Below, in pieces: positions 1 through 8,614 of a stretch of 52,056 bases of DNA (the first letter of the stretch is position 1; every line of letters starts with the position of its first letter). The notes beneath the pieces are model-generated. The model was not told the origin of the DNA. It saw only the letters and a program-made list of their open reading frames with translations, and did no database searches. The position numbers were made by a program, and so were the translations under genes. Origin of the DNA: Betaproteobacteria bacterium (GTDB taxonomy: Bacteria; Pseudomonadota; Gammaproteobacteria; Burkholderiales; SG8-41); NCBI GenBank assembly GCA_947476215.1, contig CANJQI010000010.1:1-52056 (forward strand), written 5' to 3'.

Positions 1-284
1 CCCCAATCCATGGCGTGGTTACTGGCCAGTGACACGATGTCTATGTTGGCGGCCTTGAACACATTGGCCATGTGCGTAGGCAGGCGCGTATGCTGGCCGC
101 TCGGTCCCATGTTGTATTGCGGGACCCAGCCTTTGTCGGAGTACGTTCTTTCGCATTGTCCCAGCCGCACATCAGCTTGCTGCAACACCGGTGCGATGAG
201 TTCGGCGAACTGTTCTGTGGGTTCGTAAACAGGGCCTATATCGCCGCCGGCCATGAGGGTAATCGTATTTTTCTGCTCGGACAT
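1..284 (-). CDS. CapA-like metallophosphoesterase-fold protein, C-terminal part outside window
   Basis: The reverse strand reads an open frame from ATG at 284 (MSEQKNTITLM) to the window edge, with a GGAGG ribosome site 7 nt upstream. Its start resembles the CapA-like protein at 34811: both have GGD/CGD-IGP near the N terminus, an LGQCERTYS or FAQCERLYS segment, and a SLASN-x-A-x-DWG motif. CapA/PgsA-family proteins share a calcineurin-like phosphoesterase fold and were named for polyglutamate capsule synthesis, but many members sit in catabolic clusters and have no assigned substrate. Here the conserved Asn-His of the SLASNH motif is kept. It is the last visible gene of a minus-strand run TauD-Bug-Bug-MmgE-CapA, 85 bp after the MmgE/PrpD gene. 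No signal peptide is seen. About 94 residues are visible, so function cannot be judged. Confidence 0.75.
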   Translation of the reverse strand, partial: MSEQKNTITLMAGGDIGPVYEPTEQFAELIAPVLQQADVRLGQCERTYSDKGWVPQYNMGPSGQHTRLPTHMANVFKAANIDIVSLASNHAMDW

Positions 285-369
285 TTCAAAATCCTCCCAT
301 TGTGATTCGTAAAATTACACGGCAACTGCCCCGCATGAATGTGAAATCAAATGCATTGGTTGTCTGTTT

Positions 370-1773
370 TCAGCATACGACAAAGTGGTGCGGGATGGTC
401 GCGGCGTTGTCGAGATCTTCGAGGTGCCAAAGGCGGGTCAGGATGGCATCAACCCGTTGCGTTCCCAGCAAATCCTCGGTGAGTCCCCGGAATTTGTCGT
501 CTATCTGTTTGTTGGTGTTGGGGGCGGAAAGGTCACCGTGCGCACCGCCAGTCGCACCGACGTATTGTTCACCGCTATTCGTCGTAACGGTCACGCGCGT
601 GTGATTCTCCTGCGGCATGCGCTCGTACGCACGCGTGAATTCCTCATTTTCGACCAGTTTTATCTTTTGCATCAGCGCACGCAGTTGCGGATTCCATAGA
701 TGGGCATCATTGTAAGAGTGCGGTGTTACCTGGCCATCCATCAGCGTTACCGCAACGAGGTACGGGATGCTGTGGTCGGCTGCCTCCTTGCATTGAGGAT
801 TCCACGGATCTTCGGAGATGCCGGTGCCTTCCTTGGACCACTTGCAGGTTTCTATGATGACTTGTGTCACGTCCGCTATATTGCCGATGGGCGCCACTTT
901 TTCGGCGGCTATCATGCTGGCGGTCGTGCCGCCGCTGCCCGATCTGGGCTTGATGCGCGTATCGAGAATTCGGAACGGCGTGCCGTTACCACCCATGATG
1001 TCCAGCGTGAAGCGCTCCTTGGCAACGTGCTCGCACCAGCCCGCCTTGCCTTCGAACGGCAGATGCGGACCTTCCATGCCGGCGCGCGCCAACATTGCGG
1101 CAAACACACCGGAGCGCCCGGCTTGTCCGGTCGCCATGGCTTTCCATGACGACCCGCCCAGCCTTGCCTGCCTGAGTACAACATTCGGGACCGCCGCCAT
1201 GGAAATGCAGTGCGCGAGTTGATCGGGTGTGAGGCCCAGAAGTTTACCCGCCGCAACCGATGTGCCCAGGGTACCCAGTATCGTGTGATCGATCGCAGGG
1301 TTGTGAAAGACATCGCTGATGCGCAGAAAGATTTCATAGGCCAGCACTATGCCGGTGATCAGTTCGCGTCCGGTGACCTGGGCATGCTCTGCCGCGGCGA
1401 GAACCGCCGTTACGACATCGCTCGGATGTCCGCCGAAACTGCCCGGCCAGTGGTAGGTATCCGTCAGCTCCGGATAGCGCGCGGTGGTGCCGTTGACGAA
1501 AGCCGCCATGTCAGGCGTAGTCTTAAGTCGCGTGCCGATAATGGTGGCGCCGGCGGGATTTGGCATCTGCGCGGCAACATTGCGCGCGATGCGGCAGGGT
1601 TCGGCAAAGAACCCACTCATCAAAGCGCCCAGCGTATCGATGACACGCGACTTGGCGATATTGATGGCTTCGGGCGTGAGGTCAGCGTAGCTAAGGTTGC
1701 ACGCGTAATGCGTCAGGCACTGCTGTATGCTGTCGATGGCTTTTTCCGCGCGCTGCGGTTCAGGTATAGTCAT
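370..1773 (-). CDS. MmgE/PrpD family protein
   Basis: This 467-residue protein has the size and layout of the MmgE/PrpD family (2-methylcitrate dehydratase, cis-aconitate decarboxylase and related enzymes). The all-helical N-terminal domain carries typical segments: SRVIDTLGALMSG near residue 45, a GTRLKTTPDMAAFVNG-like stretch near 85, and GGHPSDVVTAVLAAAEHA near 115. The C-terminal small domain contains DHSIPYLVAVTLMDG. Family members act in the cytoplasm on small polycarboxylates, adding or removing water, epimerising or decarboxylating. The substrate cannot be named here. It lies 67 bp downstream of a Bug binding protein gene and upstream of a CapA-like gene, all on the minus strand. No clear Shine-Dalgarno precedes the ATG, so translation may be coupled or the start uncertain. 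Confidence 0.9.
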   Translation of the reverse strand: MTIPEPQRAEKAIDSIQQCLTHYACNLSYADLTPEAINIAKSRVIDTLGALMSGFFAEPCRIARNVAAQMPNPAGATIIGTRLKTTPDMAAFVNGTTARYPELTDTYHWPGSFGGHPSDVVTAVLAAAEHAQVTGRELITGIVLAYEIFLRISDVFHNPAIDHTILGTLGTSVAAGKLLGLTPDQLAHCISMAAVPNVVLRQARLGGSSWKAMATGQAGRSGVFAAMLARAGMEGPHLPFEGKAGWCEHVAKERFTLDIMGGNGTPFRILDTRIKPRSGSGGTTASMIAAEKVAPIGNIADVTQVIIETCKWSKEGTGISEDPWNPQCKEAADHSIPYLVAVTLMDGQVTPHSYNDAHLWNPQLRALMQKIKLVENEEFTRAYERMPQENHTRVTVTTNSGEQYVGATGGAHGDLSAPNTNKQIDDKFRGLTEDLLGTQRVDAILTRLWHLEDLDNAATIPHHFVVC

Positions 1774-1840
1774 GCGAATTTTTTGAATTGCGATAAGTCA
1801 GTGCTTGAATTCGAGTGGAGATCATTCACAGTTTTCAGGA

Positions 1841-2803
1841 TCATTCCAGGCGCATACCCGCATCCTTGATCAACTTGCCCATGCGTTGCATCTCCGATTT
1901 GATCTTGGCGGCAGCCTCTTCCGGCGTGGTGCCGACAGGTTCCACACCGGAATTCATGAATTTTTCTTTCACGTCTGGCCGCTGAAGGGTGCGCACGATT
2001 TCCTGATTAAGGCGGCTTGTGAGCGCGGCGGGCGTAGCCGCCGGCGCGAACACGACAGTCATCGTGCTGGATTCGTAACCCGGCAATCCCGTCGCCGCTA
2101 CCGTTGGCATACCCGGAAATAGCGCAGACGGCTTGTCGCTCGTCACTGCAAGTGCACGCAGCCGTCCTGATTTGACGTGAGGGGCTATAGAGCCGGCCGT
2201 TCCGAAATTTAACTGCACCTCACCGCCGAGCAGAGCATTGGTGGCGGTGCCGCTGCTCTTGAACGGAATGCGCACAATGTCTACGCCTGCCATGTATTTA
2301 AACAGTTCCGCCGCCAGATGATTCGTGGAGCCAATCGCGGTGGACGCATAGTTGAGCTCCCGGGGCCTGGCTTTCGCCAATGTAATCAATTCCTTGACGG
2401 TCTTTACCGGCAGCGAGGGATGGACTATCAGCAGGTTGGGCGCCTGATTCGTCAATGAAATCGGTGCGAAATCCTTGACCGGGTCATACGGCATTTTCTG
2501 AAAATAGGGGCCCAGCCACAGGCTGCCCGTGCCAACGTATAACGTGTAACCATCCGGCGCCGCACGCGATACGGTTTCTGCCGCAATGATGCCGGTGGGC
2601 CGATTGTCGACCACGGTCTGCCAGCTCGCGTTGTCGGTCAGGCCCTGAGCAATCAGGCGTGACGCAAAATCAACGCCACCGCCTATGCCGGTGGTGACGA
2701 AGCGTATGGGTTTCGCCGGATAGGCCTGCGCGCATACGCCATTCACGCCGCATGCCGCAATGGTTGCCGACACGATCCCTGCGGCCGAACGTATCGTTAA
2801 CAT
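1841..2803 (-). CDS. Bug/TctC-family periplasmic solute-binding protein (DFxxRLIA subgroup)
   Basis: 320 residues with an N-terminal signal peptide (about residues 1-25, ending near GVCAQA) followed by the family entry AYPAKPIRFV. The ligand loop reads GIGGGVDFASRLIAQGL rather than the usual PFxPGGxTDxxAR, which places it with the proteins at 18380 (broken), 32747, 35941 and 44826. Middle motifs include MPYDPVKDFAPI, HPSLPVKTVKELI and IPFKSSG in place of VPYKGGG. It ends in GKLIKDAGMR, also typical of this subgroup. Expected role: capture of a small carboxylate in the periplasm for a tripartite tricarboxylate transporter. AGGAGG lies 4 nt before the ATG. The next gene upstream is a second, unlike Bug protein 51 bp away. 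Confidence 0.92.
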   Translation of the reverse strand: MLTIRSAAGIVSATIAACGVNGVCAQAYPAKPIRFVTTGIGGGVDFASRLIAQGLTDNASWQTVVDNRPTGIIAAETVSRAAPDGYTLYVGTGSLWLGPYFQKMPYDPVKDFAPISLTNQAPNLLIVHPSLPVKTVKELITLAKARPRELNYASTAIGSTNHLAAELFKYMAGVDIVRIPFKSSGTATNALLGGEVQLNFGTAGSIAPHVKSGRLRALAVTSDKPSALFPGMPTVAATGLPGYESSTMTVVFAPAATPAALTSRLNQEIVRTLQRPDVKEKFMNSGVEPVGTTPEEAAAKIKSEMQRMGKLIKDAGMRLE

Positions 2804-2854
2804 GCTGCCTCCTTATTGGTAGTAAATTGCAAATTTTGCTGCGGACGGCCTTGC

Positions 2855-3889
2855 CTAGTTTCCCTGTATATCAGACTCCTTGATCAGCCGCGACCATGTT
2901 TGCATTTCGCTGACCAGAAATGCCCGAAATTCCTGCGGTGTGCTGGTGACGATTTCAGCGCTCAGCGTGGCGAAGCGTTCGCGAGTTTCCTGGGTGGACA
3001 TGCCACGCACGATATCCTGATTGAGCCGATTCACGACGCGTTGTGGTGTGCTCGAAGGCGCGCAGATGCCGGACCAGGTGGCCATTTCGTATCCCGGCAG
3101 CCCCGACTCGCTGATGGTCGGCAGCTCCGGCAGTTGATCAAAACGTCGCACCGATGAGATGCCCAACGCCCTGACGCGATTGCCGCGCACCAGCGGCAGC
3201 GCCGTCGGCACCGGCTCAAAGACGAGCTGCAACTGACCACCGATGAGATCGGCCGCGGCAGGCGCGCCTCCTTTGTAAGGTACGTGTATGAGCTTGATTT
3301 TTGCCATCGAACGGAAGAGCTCGCTTGCCAGATGCGATGTACTTGCAATGCCGGCGGAGCCATAGCTGAATTCGCCGGGCCGGGCCTGCGCGGCGGCGAT
3401 CAGCTCCTTTATCGACTTGAACGGCGAGGCGGTTCCCACGATAAGTAAATACGGAATGCTGACGACCATGGTGACAGTCGCAATGTCCCGCAGCGTGTCA
3501 TAGGGTGTTTTCTGCAACATGAAAGGGCTGACCGCCAATGCACCGCGGCTGCACAGCAGCAGCGTGTAGCCGTCGCCGGCGCTCTTCGCCACGATATCGG
3601 TTCCTACCACGCCCCCGGCACCGGCACGGTTGTCCACGACCACGGGTTGCCCATAAGCCGCGGTGAGTTTCTGGCCGACCGTGCGCGCGACGAGATCGGT
3701 GGGCCCCCCCGGCGCAAATGGAACGACAACGCGAAACGGCTTGGACGGGAAATCCTGCGCGACGGCATGGCCACAAGCCAGCGCGGAAGAGAGCGCCAGC
3801 AGGGGCAACACGAAAAAGAGTCTCGAACCCCATGCTTTCAGGAGCGGCTTGCACGAGCCGTAGCCATGAGGTGCAAACGCAGCATTCAT
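2855..3889 (-). CDS. Bug/TctC-family periplasmic solute-binding protein
   Basis: The chosen ATG at 3889 gives 344 residues starting MNAAFAPHG; an in-frame start five codons earlier (3904) is also open. A long N-terminal region leads into a hydrophobic signal segment around residues 23-45 ending ACGHAVAQ, then DFPSKPFRVV. It has the canonical first loop VPFAPGGPTDLVAR, then TPYDTLRDI, KSIKELIAAAQ, HVPYKGGAPAA and a C terminus with SEMQTWSRLIKESDIQ. It is only distantly similar to the neighbouring Bug at 1841, so the pair looks like two specificities rather than a recent tandem duplication. It is transcribed between the TauD gene (74-bp gap) and that Bug gene. Confidence 0.92.
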   Translation of the reverse strand: MNAAFAPHGYGSCKPLLKAWGSRLFFVLPLLALSSALACGHAVAQDFPSKPFRVVVPFAPGGPTDLVARTVGQKLTAAYGQPVVVDNRAGAGGVVGTDIVAKSAGDGYTLLLCSRGALAVSPFMLQKTPYDTLRDIATVTMVVSIPYLLIVGTASPFKSIKELIAAAQARPGEFSYGSAGIASTSHLASELFRSMAKIKLIHVPYKGGAPAAADLIGGQLQLVFEPVPTALPLVRGNRVRALGISSVRRFDQLPELPTISESGLPGYEMATWSGICAPSSTPQRVVNRLNQDIVRGMSTQETRERFATLSAEIVTSTPQEFRAFLVSEMQTWSRLIKESDIQGN

Positions 3890-3963
3890 TCGGTTCTCCC
3901 ACACCCAAGAAGGATGAACTTTAACACGCGCACGCCGTCTGGTTTCACAGCGCCGTGGCTGAA

Positions 3964-4794
3964 CTACTCGGGCACTTCTCCTTTTACCAGAACGCGATGC
4001 AGCAAGCGGTGTTCGTCAGGGTCGTAGTCGAAGTTCGCGCGGTGCAGTGCCGCGCGGTTGTCCCACAACAGCACGTCGCCTTTTTTCCACCGGTGCGTGT
4101 AGATAAACTCGTCACGCACGGCGTGCGCTAACAGTTCATTGAGCAGAGCCTGGGTATCGTTGGGCGTCATGCCGACGATGCACTCCGTCTTTACAGGATG
4201 GAAATAGAGTGCCTTTTTGCCGTTTTCCGGATTGGTGCGTATGAGTGGCTGCTGCACGCCCACGGGTTTTTGATCGGCCTGCGCTTCGGCGCTGTGCGCT
4301 GAATGCGCCGATGCGCTGCCCTGAAGTACATTGACCGTTCTCATGCCCTGTATCTTCTGGCGCAGGTCTTCGGGCAGGGCCTCGTAACCCGCGCGCATGT
4401 TGACCACGGACGTGCCGCCTCCCTTGGAGGGCAGTGCCACCGCGAACAAACACGTATATTTCGGCGGGCGCACATGGTTGGTGTGGTCAGTGTGCCAGCC
4501 AGCCCCATGTTTCACGCGCTTCCCAGTCTTATCCGTGTGCCGATTGGACACCTCGCACACCAGTGGACAATCGGGTAGCTCGTACTGGGTGAAGTGCTGC
4601 GGCATGGGTTCACCAAAGTTAGCGATGGCCGCCAGGTATTGCCGCGGCGTGAACTCCTGATCGCGGATCACCAGCGCGATATGTTCGACCACGGCGGCGT
4701 TGAGGGCCTTGCGCGTTACATCATCAAGCGGTTGACGAAGGTCGATGCCGGTGACTTCGGCGCCGATGTGCTTGGATAGGGCTGTAATCTGCAT
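3964..4794 (-). CDS. TauD/TfdA-family Fe(II)/2-oxoglutarate dioxygenase
   Basis: The frame is open from 4959, but the family N terminus MQITALSKHIGAEVTGIDL begins at the ATG at 4794, giving 276 residues. The iron-binding triad is visible: H101 and D103 in GWHTDH, and H251 in the RAALHRANFDYD segment. The 2-oxoglutarate-binding arginine is probably R263. Enzymes of this family hydroxylate an unactivated carbon next to a sulfonate, ether or other leaving group, releasing succinate and CO2; taurine and 2,4-D are known substrates, but the substrate here is unknown. It is the promoter-proximal gene of the minus-strand run with two Bug proteins and MmgE/PrpD, which suggests oxidative attack on an imported carboxylate. 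A 5'-truncated gene of the same superfamily lies at 17838. Confidence 0.9.
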   Translation of the reverse strand: MQITALSKHIGAEVTGIDLRQPLDDVTRKALNAAVVEHIALVIRDQEFTPRQYLAAIANFGEPMPQHFTQYELPDCPLVCEVSNRHTDKTGKRVKHGAGWHTDHTNHVRPPKYTCLFAVALPSKGGGTSVVNMRAGYEALPEDLRQKIQGMRTVNVLQGSASAHSAHSAEAQADQKPVGVQQPLIRTNPENGKKALYFHPVKTECIVGMTPNDTQALLNELLAHAVRDEFIYTHRWKKGDVLLWDNRAALHRANFDYDPDEHRLLHRVLVKGEVPE

Positions 4795-4986
4795 GTGTCG
4801 ACCTTCGTAGTGGTTCTTCAGGCCCTTGCGGGGACGGGAGGGGAGTATCAATGTAGTCCAAGTGTCATCTCGGAAATGATACTCTTCCGGCGCCGTGTGT
4901 CGAGTATTGAGAATGAGGCGAAAGCGTCGCCAGCGTCCGCAGTTCTCAAAGCCAGGCATTGTGAAAGTCCAATCGACACGCCGGGC

Positions 4987-5871
4987 TCACGTCCGGGCGG
5001 CGTCGGCCGCAGAACCTTTGCGACTTTTCTCCGTTGCGGCTTTTCGCTCGCTCCATTCGTCGTCCAACGTATTGATATAGCGATCAAAGCGATACACGCG
5101 TCCACGCTTCTGGCCGGTGATTTCGCGCAGGATTCCCAGGTGCTCGAACTTTTGCAGCCAGGCGATCGCGGTGTCCAGGCTCACGTCGAGGTGCCTTCTC
5201 ACGCCCCGCGTGTCGATGATGGGATATTCATAAAGCAGCGGGAGCAACTGGTGTCCACTACGCTGCCCTTCCATGAGCTTGTTAATCTCCGATTGAAGCG
5301 TAACCAGTCTTTCCGACACGCCCGTCGCGTCTTTGGCCGTCAACTCGATTCCCAAGAGGAAGAACTTAACCCATCCCCACCAATCGCCGTTTGCACGAAC
5401 CTTGGTCAGTCGGTCGTAATACTCGCGTTGGTTCTGGAGCAAATAGAGACTGATGTAGAGAAGCGGCTGCTCCAGATTTTTCGTCTGGAAAAGCATCAGG
5501 GCGATGAGGAGCCGTCCGATGCGGCCATTGCCGTCGGTGAACGGATGAATCGTCCCGAACTGTGCGTGCGCGAGCGCACATCGGACGAGCGGCGCCATCG
5601 GACTCTGATGCTCATTGATGAAGTAATCGAGGTTGCCGAGTGACTGAAACATCTCCTGCACCGGCGGGGGCACAAAGTCAGCTTCCGTCGCGCTTGATCC
5701 TTTACGGCCTATTCAGTTTTGCTTTGGGAAAAATATCCCCGGATTTCCGTCTGCCTCGCCTTCAAGCAGGATTCCATGTAGCTCCTTGAGCAGCGCGGCG
5801 CTCAGCTTCCCCTGTGTTAAGCACTCTAGCAGCCTGTCGGACTTGATGGGGGTTTCCAAGAGCTGACGCGC
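4987..5871 (-). pseudogene. Fic-family AMP-transferase, broken by a nonsense codon and 5' truncated
   Basis: The Fic signature HPFTDGNGRIGR is intact (residues 43-54 counted from the GTG at 5673), followed by a C-terminal winged-helix region typical of Fic regulators. A gene caller would begin at that GTG, but homology continues upstream in the same frame: GSSATEADFVPPP directly precedes it, then an in-frame TGA at 5713-5715, then KELHGILLEG further up. In Fic proteins this segment normally reads S/KQNWIG, and here it is KQN-stop-IG, so the TGA most simply replaces a TGG tryptophan codon. The frame closes again at 5872-5874, so roughly the first 100 residues are missing, next to a transposase remnant. 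An intact protein would attach AMP to a target hydroxyl. A selenocysteine reading is unlikely because the position is tryptophan in the family. Confidence 0.75.
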
Positions 5872-5946
5872 TCATGGGAATCGATTTCGCCCATTCTATG
5901 CATATGGCATATTGGTTATCCGGATTTCCTTGCTTTTCGCTTCATT

Positions 5947-6318
5947 TCATCCGCTTCCGGCGCAATTGGGGCGCAGTACGGCCATGCGTTTCACGTTCCA
6001 CGCAAGGCAAACCAACGTCCACTCGCCGCTTACCTTTTTCAATCCGCGCAGAGAGAACTGCCGAAAGCCCATCACGGACTTGATGATCCCGAAGACCGGT
6101 TCGACCGTCTGCTTTCGTAAGGCGTACGCGGCACGCCCGGCCCTAGTCTTCAGTTTATGCGCCATGGCTTGCATTGGCGTGGCAGTCGCAGGCAACGGCG
6201 ATGGTTCGCTGTGGCGCTCGCGCCAGCCCGGATGGTGCTCATCTCTGGCCACCGCGATCAGCGGCTCAATGTCGACATCCTCATACGCCTTGATGTTCTC
6301 AGAGTCAGAGTTACCTTG
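5947..6318 (-). pseudogene. IS1182-like transposase, C-terminal remnant
   Basis: The reverse frame encodes the end of a DDE transposase. A segment IKAYEDVDIEPLIAVAR is followed by HHPGWRERH, then KLKTRAGRAAYALRKQTVEP, VFGIIKSVMGFRQF and LVCLAWNVKRM, ending at a stop at 5947. The glutamate in TVEPVFG is the expected third catalytic residue. The N-terminal two thirds are absent and the frame upstream of about 6318 loses similarity. No terminal inverted repeat was recognised. Its position directly beside the missing 5' end of the fic gene suggests that the original insertion, followed by deletion, caused that truncation. It cannot be active. Confidence 0.8.
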
Positions 6319-6396
6319 CGGATTGCCTGTCTCGCATGAGTAGCTCGTAATGATACGCCATGGTTAAACACCTGCAGTGACCGGAGGTGGAGCGCA

Positions 6397-6840
6397 TCAA
6401 TCCGGCGGCCCGATGCGCAGGGTCCGGGTGGCGAAGTATATTTCGCGCAGGAATGACGTGAGTCCGCCTATCAGTGCAATCATGGCCAGCACGAAGAGGC
6501 TACCGATGATCCACTTGAGGTTGGCACCCACGAAGGCTTCGACAAACAGCATGGCCACCACCGTGCAGACGAGCAGTGCGGCGCAGGTGCAGAAGTTTAT
6601 CGCCCAGTAGGCGAGGCGCGCGCGGCGCTTTAGTATTGCAAGTTCCTCGTGCGCGCGGGCACGTGCCTTGCCGTCGTATTCTTTCCACATGCCTTCAACG
6701 CGGCGGGCGCGGTCGATAACCCGAGCCAGCCGGCCGGACATGACGCCCAAAAACGCGCCTATACCGGTGAGCAGGAAAACCGGCGCGACCGCGAGTTGGA
6801 TAACGTGGGCGATTACACCGATATCCTGCTCGATTGGCAT
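6397..6840 (-). CDS. DUF2721 family membrane protein
   Basis: 147 residues starting MPIEQDIGVIAHVIQLAVAP, typical of DUF2721. Three hydrophobic segments are visible: about residues 10-33, 77-100 and 107-130. Between the first and second lies a charged helix rich in Arg, Glu and Lys (RLARVIDRARRVEG onwards), probably cytoplasmic and coiled. No biochemical role is established for the family. AAGGAG lies 5 nt upstream of the ATG. It stands alone between the transposase remnant and a divergent Bug gene and shows no sign of decay. Confidence 0.85.
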   Translation of the reverse strand: MPIEQDIGVIAHVIQLAVAPVFLLTGIGAFLGVMSGRLARVIDRARRVEGMWKEYDGKARARAHEELAILKRRARLAYWAINFCTCAALLVCTVVAMLFVEAFVGANLKWIIGSLFVLAMIALIGGLTSFLREIYFATRTLRIGPPD

Positions 6841-7026
6841 TCTTGCTCCTTTGTGTTGTTAAAGGCATCCGCAGGGCGGATTTCGCGCGTACGGGACTAC
6901 AACTGGTAATATGGCGTTCGGATGGTCAATATCAATTCCACAATTTGCCCATGTCGCAGAGTCATATTACGGTCAGGTGTCTGCGTCTGCCGGGCGCCGC
7001 GCATCCGTGTATAAGGAGAATACGAC

Positions 7027-8022
7027 ATGTCACGCTTAAAACGAAATATTCCGCTGTTCGCGGTGTCGTGCGCCGCCATGTGCGCGTCGCTGTCGACTTT
7101 TGCGGCGCAACCGGATCCCGCGCAGGCTTATCCCGAACGCTCGGTTCGATTCATCGTTCCGTTCGAGCCGGGGGCGGGCACGGACATTACCGCGCGCACG
7201 ATCGCCGCCAAGCTCTCGGATCGATGGAAGCAGCAGGTCATCGCGGATAACCGGACTGGCGGGGCCGGCGCGGTCGGTTTGGAGACCACGAAAAATGCGG
7301 TTCCAGACGGCTATACGATCTGCCTGATATCGGCGTCGAGTTCCGTCAATTCCGCGGTCAACACCAAGCTGCCGTATGATCTCACGCGAGATTTGCAGGG
7401 GATTACTCAAGCGACCTCTCTGTTTTACGCGCTCTATCTGCATCCATCGGTGCCTGCGACGAATATCAAGGAGTTGGTTGCTTACACCAAGGCCAATCCC
7501 CGTAAGCTCAACTACGGTTCTTCCGGCACGGGTGGGCTGCAGCATCTTTCCGGTGAACTGTTCGATTATCTGGCCGGCACGCGCTTGACTCACGTGCCGT
7601 ACAAAGGATCGGCGCCGGCGCTCATCGCGGCGATTGCCAACGAAACACAACTCGGATTTGGCACGTTGCTCGGATTGCGGCAATACATGCAAAGCGGCCG
7701 CCTGCGCGTATTGGGGATCACCGCCGCAAAGCGTTCAGCGGCAGCGCCGGAGTTGCCGACGATTGCTGAAGCCGGTGTTCCGGGCTATGCGGTGGACCAA
7801 TGGTACGGCGTGATCACCGGTGCCAAAGTTCCTGCTTCGATCGTCAGCAAGATCAACAATGCGATTATCGAATCGCTGAAGGCGCCGGACGTTGTTCAGC
7901 GCCTGACCTCCGATGGGTCGACGCCCATAGGCTCGACTCCGGAACAGTTCAACGTGCATATCAAGAGCGAAATATCGAAGTGGCGCAAGCTGGCCGCGGA
8001 CGCCAAACTGACATTGCAGTAG
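7027..8022 (+). CDS. Bug/TctC-family periplasmic solute-binding protein
   Basis: 331 residues with a signal peptide to about residue 26 (ends STFAAQP), then AYPERSVRFIVPF. The first ligand loop is VPFEPGAGTDITAR, and later motifs include LPYDLTRDLQGI, LHPSVPATNIKEL, HVPYKGSAPAL and SEISKWRKLAADAKL. A strong AAGGAG precedes the ATG by 7 nt and an inverted repeat with a T run follows 21 bp after the stop, so it is probably a single-gene transcript. No enzyme gene of an obvious pathway is directly linked on this strand, so it is one of the orphan binding proteins in the window. Confidence 0.92.
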   Translation: MSRLKRNIPLFAVSCAAMCASLSTFAAQPDPAQAYPERSVRFIVPFEPGAGTDITARTIAAKLSDRWKQQVIADNRTGGAGAVGLETTKNAVPDGYTICLISASSSVNSAVNTKLPYDLTRDLQGITQATSLFYALYLHPSVPATNIKELVAYTKANPRKLNYGSSGTGGLQHLSGELFDYLAGTRLTHVPYKGSAPALIAAIANETQLGFGTLLGLRQYMQSGRLRVLGITAAKRSAAAPELPTIAEAGVPGYAVDQWYGVITGAKVPASIVSKINNAIIESLKAPDVVQRLTSDGSTPIGSTPEQFNVHIKSEISKWRKLAADAKLTLQ

Positions 8023-8043
8023 TGATTCGTCGGATAGGGTCGT

Positions 8044-8072
8044 AAAAAGCCGGCACGTGTGCCGGCTTTTTT
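8044..8072. terminator. bidirectional intrinsic terminator
   Basis: A near-perfect dyad, GCCGGCAC-GT-GTGCCGGC at 8049-8066, is flanked by five A on the left and six T on the right. It lies between the stop of the plus-strand Bug gene (8022) and the stop of the minus-strand PIN gene (8087), so it can end transcription from both sides. Confidence 0.85.
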
Positions 8073-8086
8073 GGGCCGCGCCAACG

Positions 8087-8614
8087 CTAGGGTCGCTGGG
8101 GCACGGCTAGCAGGTCGTTGAACTGCAGAGGGGTAACGATCCGAAACGGTGTGGCCAGGGATTTGCGGCGCGCCAGCTCCAACAGCGCCTTGTCCCTGGT
8201 GACCAGATGCGTGGCTGCGCAGTCGCGTGCGAGTTCCAGAAATTTCTGGTCATCGGGATCACGGCAAACCGGCAGTCTGAGCGACCCGTCCTTGGACTTT
8301 ATTTGTTGAGAGACCCGCCGGCATTCCTCAAGATGCGTGGCTTGCTCGATCGGGGACAACGTTTCATTCCGTCTAGGGTATGCCAGAACCCTGGCGAGTT
8401 CCTGTTCGCATGGCTCGTCGATGAATATCCGCGCCTTGCCTGACTCAACCATCGTTTTGAGGACATCTATTTCCGCATTGTGAAATACCAGCCAGTCGAG
8501 CCAGATATTTGTGTCGAGGACGAGGCGTGACGTTGATTCGATGGACGCGGCGATTGTGGTTTTCGGATTATTTATTTTGAATATCTTTCCTGATTTGGGT
8601 TCGGCGATCGGCAT
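8087..8614 (-). CDS. PIN-domain protein, putative toxin-like RNase
   Basis: 175 residues. The PIN fold begins at RLVLDTNIWLDWLVF with the first catalytic aspartate at D34; further acidic clusters follow in CRDPDDQKFLELA and LVTRDKALLELA. This matches the COG1569-like PIN group, often toxins of type II toxin-antitoxin pairs that cleave RNA with bound metal. No small antitoxin gene is adjacent. Instead the first 47 bp overlap the end of the DUF3300 gene upstream on the same strand, so the two may be translationally coupled. About 30 residues precede the PIN fold. They could be a real N-terminal extension or an annotation artefact, as no ATG lies closer. Confidence 0.8.
   Translation of the reverse strand: MPIAEPKSGKIFKINNPKTTIAASIESTSRLVLDTNIWLDWLVFHNAEIDVLKTMVESGKARIFIDEPCEQELARVLAYPRRNETLSPIEQATHLEECRRVSQQIKSKDGSLRLPVCRDPDDQKFLELARDCAATHLVTRDKALLELARRKSLATPFRIVTPLQFNDLLAVPQRP

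Noticed and set aside
5713-5715. A second selenocysteine codon in the fic gene
   Set aside because: The TGA aligns with a tryptophan conserved in Fic proteins, no Sec-containing Fic is known, and the gene is also truncated, so a nonsense mutation is simpler.
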